This document shows, in pieces, positions 8,744 to 17,485 of a stretch of 64,000 nt of DNA (its first letter is position 1; every line of letters starts with the position of its first letter). The notes under the pieces were generated by a model, which was given only the letters and a program-made list of their open reading frames with translations, was not told where the DNA came from and did no database searches. This DNA comes from Christiangramia crocea. GTDB lineage: Bacteria > Bacteroidota > Bacteroidia > Flavobacteriales > Flavobacteriaceae. Where the stretch lies: contig NZ_JAJSON010000004.1 in NCBI RefSeq assembly GCF_022410465.1, forward strand, positions 1-64,000, read 5' to 3'. The position numbers were made by a program, and so were the translations under genes.

Positions 8744-9565
8744 ATGAAAACAACTGCAAAATTACTTGCATTCGTATTGGTATTTGCTTTATGTGCGAAT
8801 GTATCAAGCCAGGAATCAAATGAGGAAAAGGCAGAGGACTTCAAGCCTGTGTATATCACAATGACTACTACCCACTGGAATGATGATCCCGACACCGATT
8901 TTTCCGACTGGCTCGAAACCGAAAAGGAATATTTTGAAAAAGTGGTCAAAAAGAATGATCTGATTATGAGTTCAGGGGTTTATACTCATTACTTTACTCC
9001 AGACAATTCTGAAATCGTTATGGTAAATGTATACGAGAACTGGTCAGATATTGAAAATGCAAATGAAATAAATCAAAAGCTAATAGAAGAAGCCTGGCCA
9101 GACGAGAAAGACAGACAGGCTTTTTTTAAAAAGCAGCGTAGCTATTACAGGCCAGATCATAAAGATGAGATCTACCTTTCAATGCCATTTATGATCCCAG
9201 AATCTCAGGATTCTCAGGAATCAAAAATCTTTTATGTTAGGAGCAGTGATCTTGCAATGAATGGAAATGGTAAACCTGGAAAATTTAAAGAACATTTTGA
9301 AAAGGTAACCAAGAAAAGCAAAAAACTCAAGGGATATTATACCCACAGGCATTTATGGGGCTCCAATGGCCGAGAAATGACGGAGGTATTTGTATTTGAT
9401 AAGCTGGCTGATATTGAAGATTTCTTCGATGAAGAGGAAAATATTATTAAGGCTACCTGGACAGATGAGAAAGAGAGAACAGCATTTATGCAAGATTTAG
9501 GATCAAATTTTACAGGGAAGCATGCCGATTATGTTTATCGAAGTGTTCCTGAATTACAGAAATAA
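8744..9565 (+). CDS. secreted protein with two tandem copies of one alpha/beta domain, function unknown
   Basis: I do not recognise a named family. The 273-residue product has a clear signal peptide (MKTTAKLLAFVLVFALCANVSS, about 22 residues). The mature part is an internal duplication: residues about 35-149 and 161-269 share the pattern E(Y/H)FEKV.KK..., (V)YTH, a V.V strand, a helix and then A(T)W(P/T)DEK.R.AF, with the Trp at 118 in copy 1 and 239 in copy 2. The strand/helix rhythm suggests a ferredoxin-like dimeric alpha-beta barrel fold. A secreted single-domain Dabb-type protein is encoded at 12681, on the other side of the histidine kinase. The gene stands alone with long flanks. The fold is inference. 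Confidence 0.7.
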   Translation: MKTTAKLLAFVLVFALCANVSSQESNEEKAEDFKPVYITMTTTHWNDDPDTDFSDWLETEKEYFEKVVKKNDLIMSSGVYTHYFTPDNSEIVMVNVYENWSDIENANEINQKLIEEAWPDEKDRQAFFKKQRSYYRPDHKDEIYLSMPFMIPESQDSQESKIFYVRSSDLAMNGNGKPGKFKEHFEKVTKKSKKLKGYYTHRHLWGSNGREMTEVFVFDKLADIEDFFDEEENIIKATWTDEKERTAFMQDLGSNFTGKHADYVYRSVPELQK

Positions 9566-9768
9566 ACCATTAGGTTTTCAGGAGGCAGTCTGAAGGACTT
9601 TCAAAAAATCAAGAATGGAGAGGCTGTGGAATATTCCATGTTTGCTCCAATGTTAAATTTGTTTTAGCCAAAATTGAAATTTAATTTGATTTTCAGTTGT
9701 TTAGATTGCCTCTTTTTTAATGTGTTCTGAGCCCGGAAAAAATAACTTTATTTTTTTCTTTAATTGTT

Positions 9769-9798
9769 TTGTGTAATTCAAAATCTAGTCTATATTTG
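9769..9798 (+). promoter_or_regulatory. promoter of tRNA-Val(UAC)
   Basis: TTG (9769-9771, part of TTTTG) and TATATTTG (9791-9798) are separated by 19 nt, an ideal Bacteroidota -33/-7 pair. The tRNA starts 18 nt after the -7 box. Confidence 0.75.
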
Positions 9799-9815
9799 CA
9801 TCCGCAATCACGCAA

Positions 9816-9890
9816 GGGCGCGTAGCTCAGTTGGTTCAGAGCACTTGGTTTACACCCAAGGGGTCAGGGGTTCGAATCCCTTCGCGCCCA
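9816..9890 (+). tRNA. tRNA-Val (anticodon UAC)
   Basis: A full cloverleaf folds: acceptor GGGCGCG with CGCGCCC, D stem GCTC/GAGC, anticodon stem CTTGG/CCAAG around loop TTTACAC (anticodon TAC in DNA), and a T loop TTCGAAT. The discriminator is A and CCA is not encoded. Length is 75 nt. It carries its own promoter and terminator, so it is a separate transcription unit. A 21-nt block in the D-arm region is identical to the tRNA-Val(GAC) at 12451. Confidence 0.95.
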
Positions 9891-9897
9891 CAGAAAT

Positions 9898-9932
9898 TAA
9901 AAAAAGGCTTCCAGAAATGGAAGCCTTTTTTT
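9898..9932 (+). terminator. terminator after tRNA-Val(UAC)
   Basis: The hairpin AAGGCTTCCA / TGGAAGCCTT with loop GAAA is flanked by A-runs and a 7-T tract starting 8 nt after the tRNA. Confidence 0.85.
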
Positions 9933-10705
9933 ATTGGATGAACTTAAAAACTCTCCAGGTATCTAGTTTAATTATAAGTTTGACATGTTATTTAACGAAG
10001 TACTACTAAAATACCATTAAAGGGGTATTGTAAGGACTAGTGAAACCTGATAATTTTACAAAAGAAGTCTTCGTGTTGTGGACATCATTTGAAGGTTATT
10101 TATAACCCTACTTTTCCAAAACTAATTTTAGGACCTGGTTCTTGGTAAAAAATTACTCTTCAGTGGCTTGTATTGGACCTAACTATTAATGCTTTAACGT
10201 ATGAGTGTTTCAACTGGTTTTTAAATAAAATTTTTTAAAGGAATTATAGAATTAAGTGATCAATGGGTTGCTGTTACCAAAATCTAGTTTTCTCTTAAGT
10301 AAGAAAGTAACTCCCAGGGATTTATATGATGTTTTTTATCTGAATGCATCTATCTACTAAACGAAATAGCCATTATCCTTGGGAGTATTTTAAGGAATAT
10401 TTCCGATGAAATGTTGCCTGAATTTACAGAGGTTTAATTCTCTCATATCCTGATTTAGATTTTATCTAAAATTTATCTGTCTATAGTTTGTGTCTTCATT
10501 GGAGATGAGGTAGAAAATCTGACTTTGGATATGCTTTTATATTTAGATCTTCCAGAGGAGATTTAAAATATTCATCTTAAGAATAAGGTGGTCTTTTAAT
10601 TTTTCCAAATTATCTTAATCCGATAGCAGGAATTTAATATAACTGAGATCAAACTTCCTGTAAGAAGATTTTGATATTAATGTTCTACCCGTAATCCAAA
10701 TTAAT
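9933..10705. other. gene-poor intergenic stretch of about 770 bp
   Basis: No reading frame with coding character is seen on either strand; stops are frequent in all frames and the base composition is AT-rich compared with the flanking genes. An imperfect inverted repeat is present (CTCCCAGGGA at 10311-10320 and TCCTTGGGAG at 10376-10385, 9 of 10 positions pairing, 55-nt spacer). The stretch may be a decayed gene or insertion scar next to a tRNA, but nothing recognisable remains. Confidence 0.5.
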
Positions 10706-12283
10706 TTAATGGGCTGATTTCTTCAGGTTGTCATATATGAGCTTCAGTAATTTTTCCTTATCAAATGGTTTAGTGAGGTAGCCGTCAAATCCTGTGCTTA
10801 TAATTTGTTCCTTAAGCTCTTTTGAAGTGTATGCGGTTTGAGCCAGAATGGGTAATTGCGGTCTGTTTTTTTTAATCTTTTTAGCAGCTTCCATTCCGGA
10901 AATTCCAGGCATCTGTATATCCATTAATACAAGCTTTATCCTGTCGTTTTCGAGAGTTTTATTAATAGTTTCATCGCCGGTGATAGTATTGAGAACCTGC
11001 AGATTATTCAAATGTAAAAGCCTCTCAATATATTCAAAACTATAAGGGTCATCTTCTGCAACCAGTATTAATTCCCCTTTAAATTGATAATCTATAGCTA
11101 TATCCTTATCTGGTTCCATTACACGGTCTGTCTGGGAATTTTCTGGTATGGAGAAGAAAAAAGTGCTTCCTTTATTTTCTTCAGATTCGAACCAGATTTC
11201 CCCGCCCAGAAGCTTCGTGCAGGCTAAAGCTATGGCAAGTCCCAGGCCTGTTCCTTCATAAATCTCAGTAGCTTGTGTAGCCTGTGCAAACCGATTGAAA
11301 ACAATATCTTTATACTTTTCCGGGATTCCAATACCACTATCTTTCACATAGAATTTAAGGTTTTCCCCGTCTTGATCAAATCCAAATTCTATAGTTCCCT
11401 CTTCGGTGAATTTAATGGCGTTATTAAGGAGGTTATTCAGGATCTGCCGAAGTCTGGATTCATCAGATACAATAAAAAATTCTGAAGAAGGAATCTTAAG
11501 TATTAATTGAATATGTTCTTTGTTTTTGGTTTTCAAAAAGGATTTAAAGAACTCATATAAATCCTGCATCAGCGAATTTACATTTATATTGGCATTCGAC
11601 ACCTTTAATTGCCCGGCCTCAATTTTTGCTATATCTATGATATTATCGATTATTGAAAGAAGATGACTGGCGCTATCTGAAATGATTCGGGTGTATTTAT
11701 GAAGTTTTTCTTCATTGATGCCGGGAGTTTTTAGAAATGAGGTAAAGCCCATTATTGCAGTCATGGGAGTTCTGATTTCATGACTCATATTTGCAAGGAA
11801 TGCAGATTTTAAACGATCGCTTTCCCGGGCCTTTTCCAGTGCCTGTGCGATATTCTCTTCGTTTCTTTTGCGTTCCGTAATATCCTGTATGTATACATGG
11901 ATTATAGGGGTTCCATCAAGGATATATTTAGTGGGAGTTACTGCTGCAAAAAATATCGAGCCGTCTTTTCTTCTAAAGCTTGTTTCCACACTCAATTTAT
12001 CTGTTTCCTTCATCTTTTCACGTACACTTGCAGAATTCTCTAATTCTGATTCTGTATGCAGTGCATAGACCTTTTGCTTAAGTAGTTCCTCTTTGGAATA
12101 GCCAAATAGTTCAATAGCCTTGTCGTTGACATCGATAATATTCATGTTAAGATCATGAATAAGGATTGCAATTACCGAGTGCTCAAACATTTGCCTGTAC
12201 AGGTTCGAGTCTGGTTTAAGTGTGCGAAACTGCTCCTTTTGTTTCTGGTTCTGAGGGATGTCTGGTTTAGCGGGTTTTTTCAT
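10706..12283 (-). CDS. hybrid sensor histidine kinase (PAS-HisKA-HATPase-REC)
   Basis: The 525-residue protein is a soluble hybrid two-component kinase. A PAS domain (about 28-140, ending DITERKRNEE) precedes a HisKA domain with NMSHEIRTPM (phospho-accepting His168), an HATPase_c domain with the N box LNNLLNNAIKF, G1 DSGIGI (315-320) and G2 GTGLGLA (344-350), and a C-terminal receiver domain with acidic pair D411/D412, phospho-acceptor D455 (LVLMD) and K505 (TKPF). No membrane helix or DNA-binding domain is visible, so the cue is probably cytoplasmic and the phosphoryl group must move to another protein. No partner regulator is adjacent; it is an orphan lying between two tRNA-Val genes. Confidence 0.93.
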   Translation of the reverse strand: MKKPAKPDIPQNQKQKEQFRTLKPDSNLYRQMFEHSVIAILIHDLNMNIIDVNDKAIELFGYSKEELLKQKVYALHTESELENSASVREKMKETDKLSVETSFRRKDGSIFFAAVTPTKYILDGTPIIHVYIQDITERKRNEENIAQALEKARESDRLKSAFLANMSHEIRTPMTAIMGFTSFLKTPGINEEKLHKYTRIISDSASHLLSIIDNIIDIAKIEAGQLKVSNANINVNSLMQDLYEFFKSFLKTKNKEHIQLILKIPSSEFFIVSDESRLRQILNNLLNNAIKFTEEGTIEFGFDQDGENLKFYVKDSGIGIPEKYKDIVFNRFAQATQATEIYEGTGLGLAIALACTKLLGGEIWFESEENKGSTFFFSIPENSQTDRVMEPDKDIAIDYQFKGELILVAEDDPYSFEYIERLLHLNNLQVLNTITGDETINKTLENDRIKLVLMDIQMPGISGMEAAKKIKKNRPQLPILAQTAYTSKELKEQIISTGFDGYLTKPFDKEKLLKLIYDNLKKSAH

Positions 12284-12412
12284 AATTAGATTCAGACGAT
12301 TCCCTTTTCCTTATTAGATTGAAGAGTGTTGGGAATATTATAAGATGGTGGAATTAAATAAATTCTTGATTCACAATATAAAAATATTTTAAATATGTAG
12401 TTCTTTCTTTCT

Positions 12413-12441
12413 TTTGTGAAACCAGCTTTTTGATATATTTG
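12413..12441 (+). promoter_or_regulatory. promoter of tRNA-Val(GAC)
   Basis: TTTG (12413-12416) and TATATTTG (12434-12441) are spaced by 17 nt. The tRNA begins 10 nt after the -7 box. Confidence 0.7.
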
Positions 12442-12450
12442 CTGCATTAG

Positions 12451-12525
12451 GAGTGATTAGCTCAGTTGGTTCAGAGCATTACCTTGACAGGGTAGGGGTC
12501 ACTGGTTCGAATCCAGTATCACTCA
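12451..12525 (+). tRNA. tRNA-Val (anticodon GAC)
   Basis: The cloverleaf has acceptor GAGTGAT with ATCACTC, D stem GCTC/GAGC, anticodon stem TTACC/GGTAG around loop TTGACAG (anticodon GAC) and T loop TTCGAAT. Discriminator A, no encoded CCA, 75 nt. It is the second valine isoacceptor in this window, 2.6 kb from the first and in the same orientation. Confidence 0.93.
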
Positions 12526-12543
12526 CGGTAATATTTTATGAAG

Positions 12544-12573
12544 CCCTACAAGCATTGAGTTTGTAGGGTTTTT
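12544..12573 (+). terminator. terminator after tRNA-Val(GAC)
   Basis: CCCTACAA (12544-12551) pairs with TTGTAGGG (12561-12568) and is followed by TTTTT. Confidence 0.75.
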
Positions 12574-12680
12574 CGATTATTAAGGCCTTATTTATCATTT
12601 TTTTGGTTGTGTCTACCCGGACTTCTTCACTATCCTGGAGAAAATATTTATTGTAACTTAACCACATAAAATTTACTGTT

Positions 12681-13082
12681 ATGAAAAGATTTGTGATGTC
12701 TTTGTTTATTTTATTTTTCCTTGCAAGTACACCGTCGGTTTTCGGTCAGGAGAAAAAGGTAGAATTCGATAAAAACTTCAGCCATGTGGTTTATTTCTGG
12801 TTAAAGAATCCGGAAAATATTGACGACCGCCAGGCTTTTGAGGCTTCATTGAAAAAATTCCTAAGAAATAGCAAATATGCGCAGACAAAATTTATTGGTG
12901 TTCCTGCCCAGACCCCAAGGGAAGTAGTGGATAACTCCTATACGTATTCGTTGATTCTCAGTTTTCCATCTAAGGAGATCCAGAATAAATATCAGCAAGA
13001 AGAGGCGCACCTTAAATTTATTGATGAGTCATCCTCATTGTGGGAGAAGGTGCTGGTTTATGATTCTATAGGGATCGATTAG
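12681..13082 (+). CDS. secreted Dabb-type (stress-responsive alpha/beta barrel) domain protein
   Basis: The 133-residue product has a signal peptide of about 22 residues (ending SVFGQ) and one small domain with the Dabb layout: an opening FSHVVYFWLKNP strand, a helix (DRQAFEASLKKFLR), a central strand with YTYSLILSFPS, a helix rich in charged residues and a closing strand with LVYDS. Dabb domains form dimeric ferredoxin-like barrels; the export signal places this one in the periplasm or outside. Its ligand or reaction is not known. It lies downstream of tRNA-Val(GAC) and upstream of a CapA-like gene (106 bp gap), with no clear operon. It may be a distant relative of the duplicated protein at 8744. 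Confidence 0.75.
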   Translation: MKRFVMSLFILFFLASTPSVFGQEKKVEFDKNFSHVVYFWLKNPENIDDRQAFEASLKKFLRNSKYAQTKFIGVPAQTPREVVDNSYTYSLILSFPSKEIQNKYQQEEAHLKFIDESSSLWEKVLVYDSIGID

Positions 13083-13188
13083 TAGGGGTCCGATTCCTTT
13101 TCCTGATGGTTAGAAGCTGTAGGCTCCGGGAATAATACATCTTTTTTTATTTCGGGATCTTCCGGTAATTTTTTAATTTATAGAAAGA

Positions 13189-14409
13189 ATGGAAAGGAAG
13201 ATAATTAGACGTGCTTCTCAAATTATTGGTGGATTATTCTTTTTGGTCTTCAACTTTTCTTTTTCTCAAATATCGAATGAAAAGATGAAATCATCCGGCC
13301 CTCAAAGTGATAATACGCTAAGGCTTTTTCTGGCCGGTGATGTAATGACGGGAAGAGGGATAGATCAGGCCCTGCAGCATTCAGTTCCTCCCGCCCTTTA
13401 TGAATCTTACGTAAAGGATGCCCGCAGGTATCTTCAAATAGCTGAAAGGGAAAACGGAGATATAGAGACTCCCGTTTCTTATGAATATATATGGGGAGAT
13501 GCCCTTGAGGTCTGGAAAGAAAATGAAGCTGATTTCAAATTAATTAACCTTGAGACAAGCATTACTACATTTTACGAGCCCTGGCCGCGCAAAGGGATTC
13601 ATTATCGTATGCATCCGCAAAATATAGAACTTTTGAAAACCGCCGGGATAGATTATTGCAGCCTGGCTAATAATCATACTTTGGATTGGAGCCGACCGGG
13701 CTTGACACAAACTATACTCACTCTTAAGAAAGCCGGGATTAAATTTTCAGGTGTGGGCGAAAATGGAGTAGAGGCTGGTGCACCCTCGATTCTTCAAAAG
13801 AGTGGTACCCGGATTCTGGTGTTCTCCTATGGAGCCGGGAATAGTGGGATACCTTCGGCCTGGGCCGCAGATAAGAACCAATCAGGAGTGAATTATATAA
13901 GGGGGTTAGGAGAGATAGATCTAGAAAGAATAAAAGAAAATATCCGGACTTATGAAAGGCAAGGTGACCTAGTGGTATTATCTATTCATTGGGGTGGTAA
14001 CTGGGGATATGCGATTCCTGAAGATCATAAGACCTTTGCGCATCAGCTTATCGATGAGGCAGGAGTGGATTTGATATTTGGGCATTCATCCCACCATCCT
14101 CTGGGAATGGAAGTCTATAATGAAAAACTGATTATTTACGGGGCAGGGGATTTCATCAATGATTATGAAGGTATTCGTGGACATGACCAGTATCGGCCTG
14201 AGCTAAGCTTAATGTATTTTCCGGAGTTGAATACCAGAAGTGGAGCGTTGAAATCCATGTGTATGATTCCTATGGAAATAAAGAAATTTAGCCTTCATCG
14301 CGCTAACCGAACTCAGACGAAATGGCTGGCGGCAGTCTTAGGTCGGGAAGGAGAAAAACTTGATACTACTGTAAGGATGAGCGGAGATAGACTAATCCTT
14401 GAATGGTGA
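13189..14409 (+). CDS. CapA family protein (PGA_cap metallophosphatase-like fold)
   Basis: The 406-residue product matches the CapA/PgsA family, calcineurin-like metalloenzyme relatives tied to poly-gamma-glutamate capsule. Visible motifs in order are FLAGDVMTGRGID (about 45-57), LINLETSIT (about 120), SLANNHTLDW (about 165), SIHWGGNWGY (about 265), FGHSSHHPLG (about 303) and IIYGAGDFIN (about 320), which together supply the Asp/Asn/His ligands of the fold. An N-terminal hydrophobic segment (about 12-26) looks like a signal peptide. No pgsB/capB or capC gene is adjacent, so capsule synthesis is not supported; in this context it may be a standalone phosphoesterase-like exported enzyme. It converges on murF with 17 bp between. 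Confidence 0.82.
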   Translation: MERKIIRRASQIIGGLFFLVFNFSFSQISNEKMKSSGPQSDNTLRLFLAGDVMTGRGIDQALQHSVPPALYESYVKDARRYLQIAERENGDIETPVSYEYIWGDALEVWKENEADFKLINLETSITTFYEPWPRKGIHYRMHPQNIELLKTAGIDYCSLANNHTLDWSRPGLTQTILTLKKAGIKFSGVGENGVEAGAPSILQKSGTRILVFSYGAGNSGIPSAWAADKNQSGVNYIRGLGEIDLERIKENIRTYERQGDLVVLSIHWGGNWGYAIPEDHKTFAHQLIDEAGVDLIFGHSSHHPLGMEVYNEKLIIYGAGDFINDYEGIRGHDQYRPELSLMYFPELNTRSGALKSMCMIPMEIKKFSLHRANRTQTKWLAAVLGREGEKLDTTVRMSGDRLILEW

Positions 14410-14426
14410 AAATTAATTATATGGGC

Positions 14427-15725
14427 TTATTGATTTTTTCTAATGGAATCCAGGGTTCTTTCCAAAGCCATTCCTCTTGAGCCTTTAATAAGGAAATAAC
14501 ATTTTTGAAAATCACTTTCTTTAAGGTGTTCTTTCAGGCTTTCCATGCTTTTGAATTTAAAAATAAAGTCACTGCTGGTATTCGTGCTCCTGAAATTCTC
14601 ACCCAGTAGGTAAGTTTCCGCAAAGTCACTATTCTCTATGAAATTGGTTATCACCTGATGTTCCGTGGCTGCTGCAGCGCCCAGTTCGAACATATCTCCC
14701 AGAATTACAATTTTTTGTTTGCTGGTTTTAAGTTCTCTAAAATTCTGAAGTGCGGCAAGCATACTTGTAGGATTGGCGTTGTAAGCATCCATAATGATAA
14801 GGTTGCTTCCGCTTTCAATCACCTGTGAACGGTTGTTCTGCGGGGAGTACTCTTCTATCGCTTTCCGGATTTCATCGAACTCAACTTTAAAGTAGAGTCC
14901 TATGCACAATGCTGCAGCCATGTTGGTAGCATTGTAGTTCCCTGTAAGTTTGCTTTTGAACTGAGTTTTATTATATAAGAGCTGAGCCTTAGGAAGGCCC
15001 GTCTGGTATTCCAGTTTTACATCGGCCAGCCTGCTTTCTCCAAAAGTAAAAGTATGCTTATAATTATGGTGTTTCCTTTGAACCTCATCGTCCAGGTTCA
15101 GGAATATAAGCTTGTGTTTTTGCTGTAGATGTTTGTAAAGTTCCGTTTTTCCCTGTATAACTCCTTCAAGGCTGCCAAACCCCTCTAAATGTGCTTTTCC
15201 GAAATTGGTGATATAGCCATAATCAGGATTTGCGATACTGCAAAGGAATTCTATTTCCAGCAGATGATTAGCTCCCATTTCCACGATCCCGAATTCCGTT
15301 TGATTATCCATTGAAAGCAGGGTAAGTGGAACTCCAATATGGTTGTTCAAATTGCCTTTGGTGGCTACTGTCCTGAACTTTTTTGATAATACTGCGTGTA
15401 CCAGTTCTTTGGTTGTGGTCTTGCCATTGCTTCCGGTAATAGCCAGTACAGGTAGGCCAAGATAATTCCTGTGGAAGATGGCAAGATTCTGCAGACTTTC
15501 CAGAACATCCTTCACCACTATATATTGCTCTTTGTTTTCGGCATATTGCTTATCATCTACCACAGCATAGCGGGCTCCCTTTTCAAGAGCTTCGGCGGCA
15601 AATTCGTTGCCATTGAAGTTATCTCCCTTAAGAGCAAAGAAAATGCTGTCTTTTCTAATGTTTCTTGTGTCGGTATCTGCACCTGAACAAAGAAGAAAAC
15701 GCTGATGGAGTCGGGCTGAATTCAT
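14427..15725 (-). CDS. murF: UDP-N-acetylmuramoyl-tripeptide--D-alanyl-D-alanine ligase
   Basis: MurF attaches D-Ala-D-Ala to UDP-MurNAc-tripeptide, the last cytoplasmic step of precursor synthesis. The 432-residue protein has an N-terminal substrate domain (DTRNIRKDSIFFALKG near residue 18), the ATP loop AITGSNGKTTTKE (about 95), the carbamylated-lysine/Mg region with EMGANHLLEIE and TNFGKAHLEGFGS, and the C-terminal IIMDAYNANPTSM signature that separates MurF from other Mur ligases. It follows gldJ on the same strand, with a terminator between them, and has no division-wall cluster around it in this window. Confidence 0.95.
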   Translation of the reverse strand: MNSARLHQRFLLCSGADTDTRNIRKDSIFFALKGDNFNGNEFAAEALEKGARYAVVDDKQYAENKEQYIVVKDVLESLQNLAIFHRNYLGLPVLAITGSNGKTTTKELVHAVLSKKFRTVATKGNLNNHIGVPLTLLSMDNQTEFGIVEMGANHLLEIEFLCSIANPDYGYITNFGKAHLEGFGSLEGVIQGKTELYKHLQQKHKLIFLNLDDEVQRKHHNYKHTFTFGESRLADVKLEYQTGLPKAQLLYNKTQFKSKLTGNYNATNMAAALCIGLYFKVEFDEIRKAIEEYSPQNNRSQVIESGSNLIIMDAYNANPTSMLAALQNFRELKTSKQKIVILGDMFELGAAAATEHQVITNFIENSDFAETYLLGENFRSTNTSSDFIFKFKSMESLKEHLKESDFQKCYFLIKGSRGMALERTLDSIRKNQ

Positions 15726-15742
15726 GATTTAAAACTATAAAA

Positions 15743-15767
15743 AAAGCCCTAAACAAGTTAGGGCTTT
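15743..15767 (-). terminator. terminator between gldJ and murF
   Basis: A perfect 10-bp stem AAAGCCCTAA / TTAGGGCTTT with a 5-nt loop; read on the minus strand it ends in TTTTTT after gldJ. It suggests gldJ and murF are separate transcripts or that read-through is partial. Confidence 0.8.
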
Positions 15768-15793
15768 AAGTTTATTTTATACTATGCCGGTTT

Positions 15794-17485
15794 CTAATTG
15801 CTTCGGGCAGTTTTATTCTTATCTAAAGATTTTGAACCTACTCTGGACATCGCGTTTCTAAATCCTATATAATCGGTAGCCATATCCTGAGGGAAGTAAC
15901 GGCGTTGTGCAGGGTCTAACCAATATGCTCTGTCTCTCCAGCTACCTCCTTTGTAAACTCTTACTTCGTCACTAATAAGTGTAGTTCTCTTTTCCTTGTC
16001 GTAACCTCTTTCCTCCAGTGTAGCATTTGCACTGCTGTCACTATAGGTAAAATTATCATAAGTAGGAGAGTTGTACATTCTCTTGGAAGGATCGTCTACT
16101 TCCTGGAAAGGCTGATAATATCTGCTTGAACTCTTGTCACCATCACGAAAATCCCTCTGGTCACTTTCAGTAAAGTTGGTTCTCATATAAGTGTCTTCTT
16201 CGGTAACGGGCACCTGTGCGATCTCTCCTGGAAGATTTCTCGCTACAAGTTTACCGTTGCTCAAAGTATCATATACGATATCTTCAGTACCAACAACCTT
16301 CACCGTTCCGTCTTCAGTGATCGCATGCTTGGTATAAACGTTACCACGATAATAGTTGAAGTCGTTGAATTCGTCATCCACAATAGGACGGTAAACATCT
16401 GCTACCCATTCGGCAACATTTCCTGCCATATCGTATAGCCCAAAGTCGTTAGGCTCATAAGATTTAACTTCAGCGGTGATATCGGCACCATCATCACTCC
16501 ATCCGGCTATTCCACCGTAATCACCATCTCCCTGTTTGAAGTTGGCAAGCTGGTCTCCCATTTTCTTTACATCACCATTTCTGGTGTACTGTCCGTCCCA
16601 TGGATATTTCTTTCTACCCCGGTAGATGTTATAACTTCTTATTCCGGTAAGCCCCAATGCGGCATATTCCCACTCAGCTTCGGTTGGTAGTCTGTATTCA
16701 GGATAGATAAGTCCACTTTCACGACCGGGATATACCTTTTTTACAGGATCTCCGGCTTCATTTGTTTCGTTAAGCCTGTCCTGAGCTTCATCACCACCCT
16801 GGCTTATTTCGGTGTTGCCACCATATGCCTTACTGGGGGTGTGAATATAAGTTTCGGTGTTGAATGTTGAAGAAGCGTTTACATCTGTAATATGAGCACC
16901 TTCCTTAATATAGCCTTCTTCTTCCAGGCGGTATTCGTTTACACGATCTGTTCTCCATTTACTGAATTCCACTGCCTGGATCCAGCTTACTCCAACAACC
17001 GGGTATTCTGCATAGGCCGGGTGGCGAAGATAGTTGGTTACCATTGTTTCATTGTAGCCAAGACGGTTTCTCCATACTAGAGTATCAGGCAGGGCGCCAT
17101 TATAAATGTTCTTGTAATTTTCCTCGCTTGGAGGAAAAACTCTTCTTAACCAGTCCAGGTACTCGAGGTACATCTTATTGGTTACCTCGGTCTCATCCAT
17201 ATAAAAGGACTGGACGTGTTGCTGGGTTGGAGTGTTGTTCCAGTCATGCATAGGGTCGTCCTGTACACGTCCCATGGTGTAAGTTCCTCCTTCAACAAAC
17301 ACAAGTCCCGGAGCTGCCTCCTGTTCCTTATAATCTGTATTATACTGGAACCCGCCTTCATCCGAATTTATATCCCATCCGGTTGCGCGGGAAGTGTTTT
17401 TGTAATTGTTGGATTTATTACAGCTTAGTAAGCTAACGCCACAAACAACAGCAATAACGGCTTTTAAAGCTACATTCAATTTCAT
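15794..17485 (-). CDS. gldJ: gliding motility lipoprotein GldJ
   Basis: GldJ is an outer-membrane-associated lipoprotein needed for gliding and type IX secretion in flavobacteria; it stabilises other motor proteins. The product has a lipoprotein signal ending LLSC (Cys20 from the chosen start) and an FGE-sulfatase/SUMF1-like body: FVEGGTYTMG, MDETEVTNKMYLEYLDW, VGVSWIQAVEFSKWR, YRLPTEAEWEYAA, DMAGNVAEWVADVY and KGGSWRDRAYWL, ending GFRNAMSR. The length (563 residues) fits GldJ. The ORF extends to an ATG at 17524, but the second ATG at 17485 gives a normal signal peptide and a purine-rich stretch (GAAGGAAAT) just upstream, so it is preferred. It is divergent from porV. Confidence 0.93.
   Translation of the reverse strand: MKLNVALKAVIAVVCGVSLLSCNKSNNYKNTSRATGWDINSDEGGFQYNTDYKEQEAAPGLVFVEGGTYTMGRVQDDPMHDWNNTPTQQHVQSFYMDETEVTNKMYLEYLDWLRRVFPPSEENYKNIYNGALPDTLVWRNRLGYNETMVTNYLRHPAYAEYPVVGVSWIQAVEFSKWRTDRVNEYRLEEEGYIKEGAHITDVNASSTFNTETYIHTPSKAYGGNTEISQGGDEAQDRLNETNEAGDPVKKVYPGRESGLIYPEYRLPTEAEWEYAALGLTGIRSYNIYRGRKKYPWDGQYTRNGDVKKMGDQLANFKQGDGDYGGIAGWSDDGADITAEVKSYEPNDFGLYDMAGNVAEWVADVYRPIVDDEFNDFNYYRGNVYTKHAITEDGTVKVVGTEDIVYDTLSNGKLVARNLPGEIAQVPVTEEDTYMRTNFTESDQRDFRDGDKSSSRYYQPFQEVDDPSKRMYNSPTYDNFTYSDSSANATLEERGYDKEKRTTLISDEVRVYKGGSWRDRAYWLDPAQRRYFPQDMATDYIGFRNAMSRVGSKSLDKNKTARSN

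Noticed and set aside
9764-10009. Open frame of 81 codons across the tRNA-Val(UAC) region
   Set aside because: It runs through the tRNA, its promoter and terminator; the translated peptide has no coding character.
13083-13188. Small RNA or hairpin between the Dabb-type and CapA-like genes
   Set aside because: No stable stem or promoter pattern could be supported in these 106 bp.
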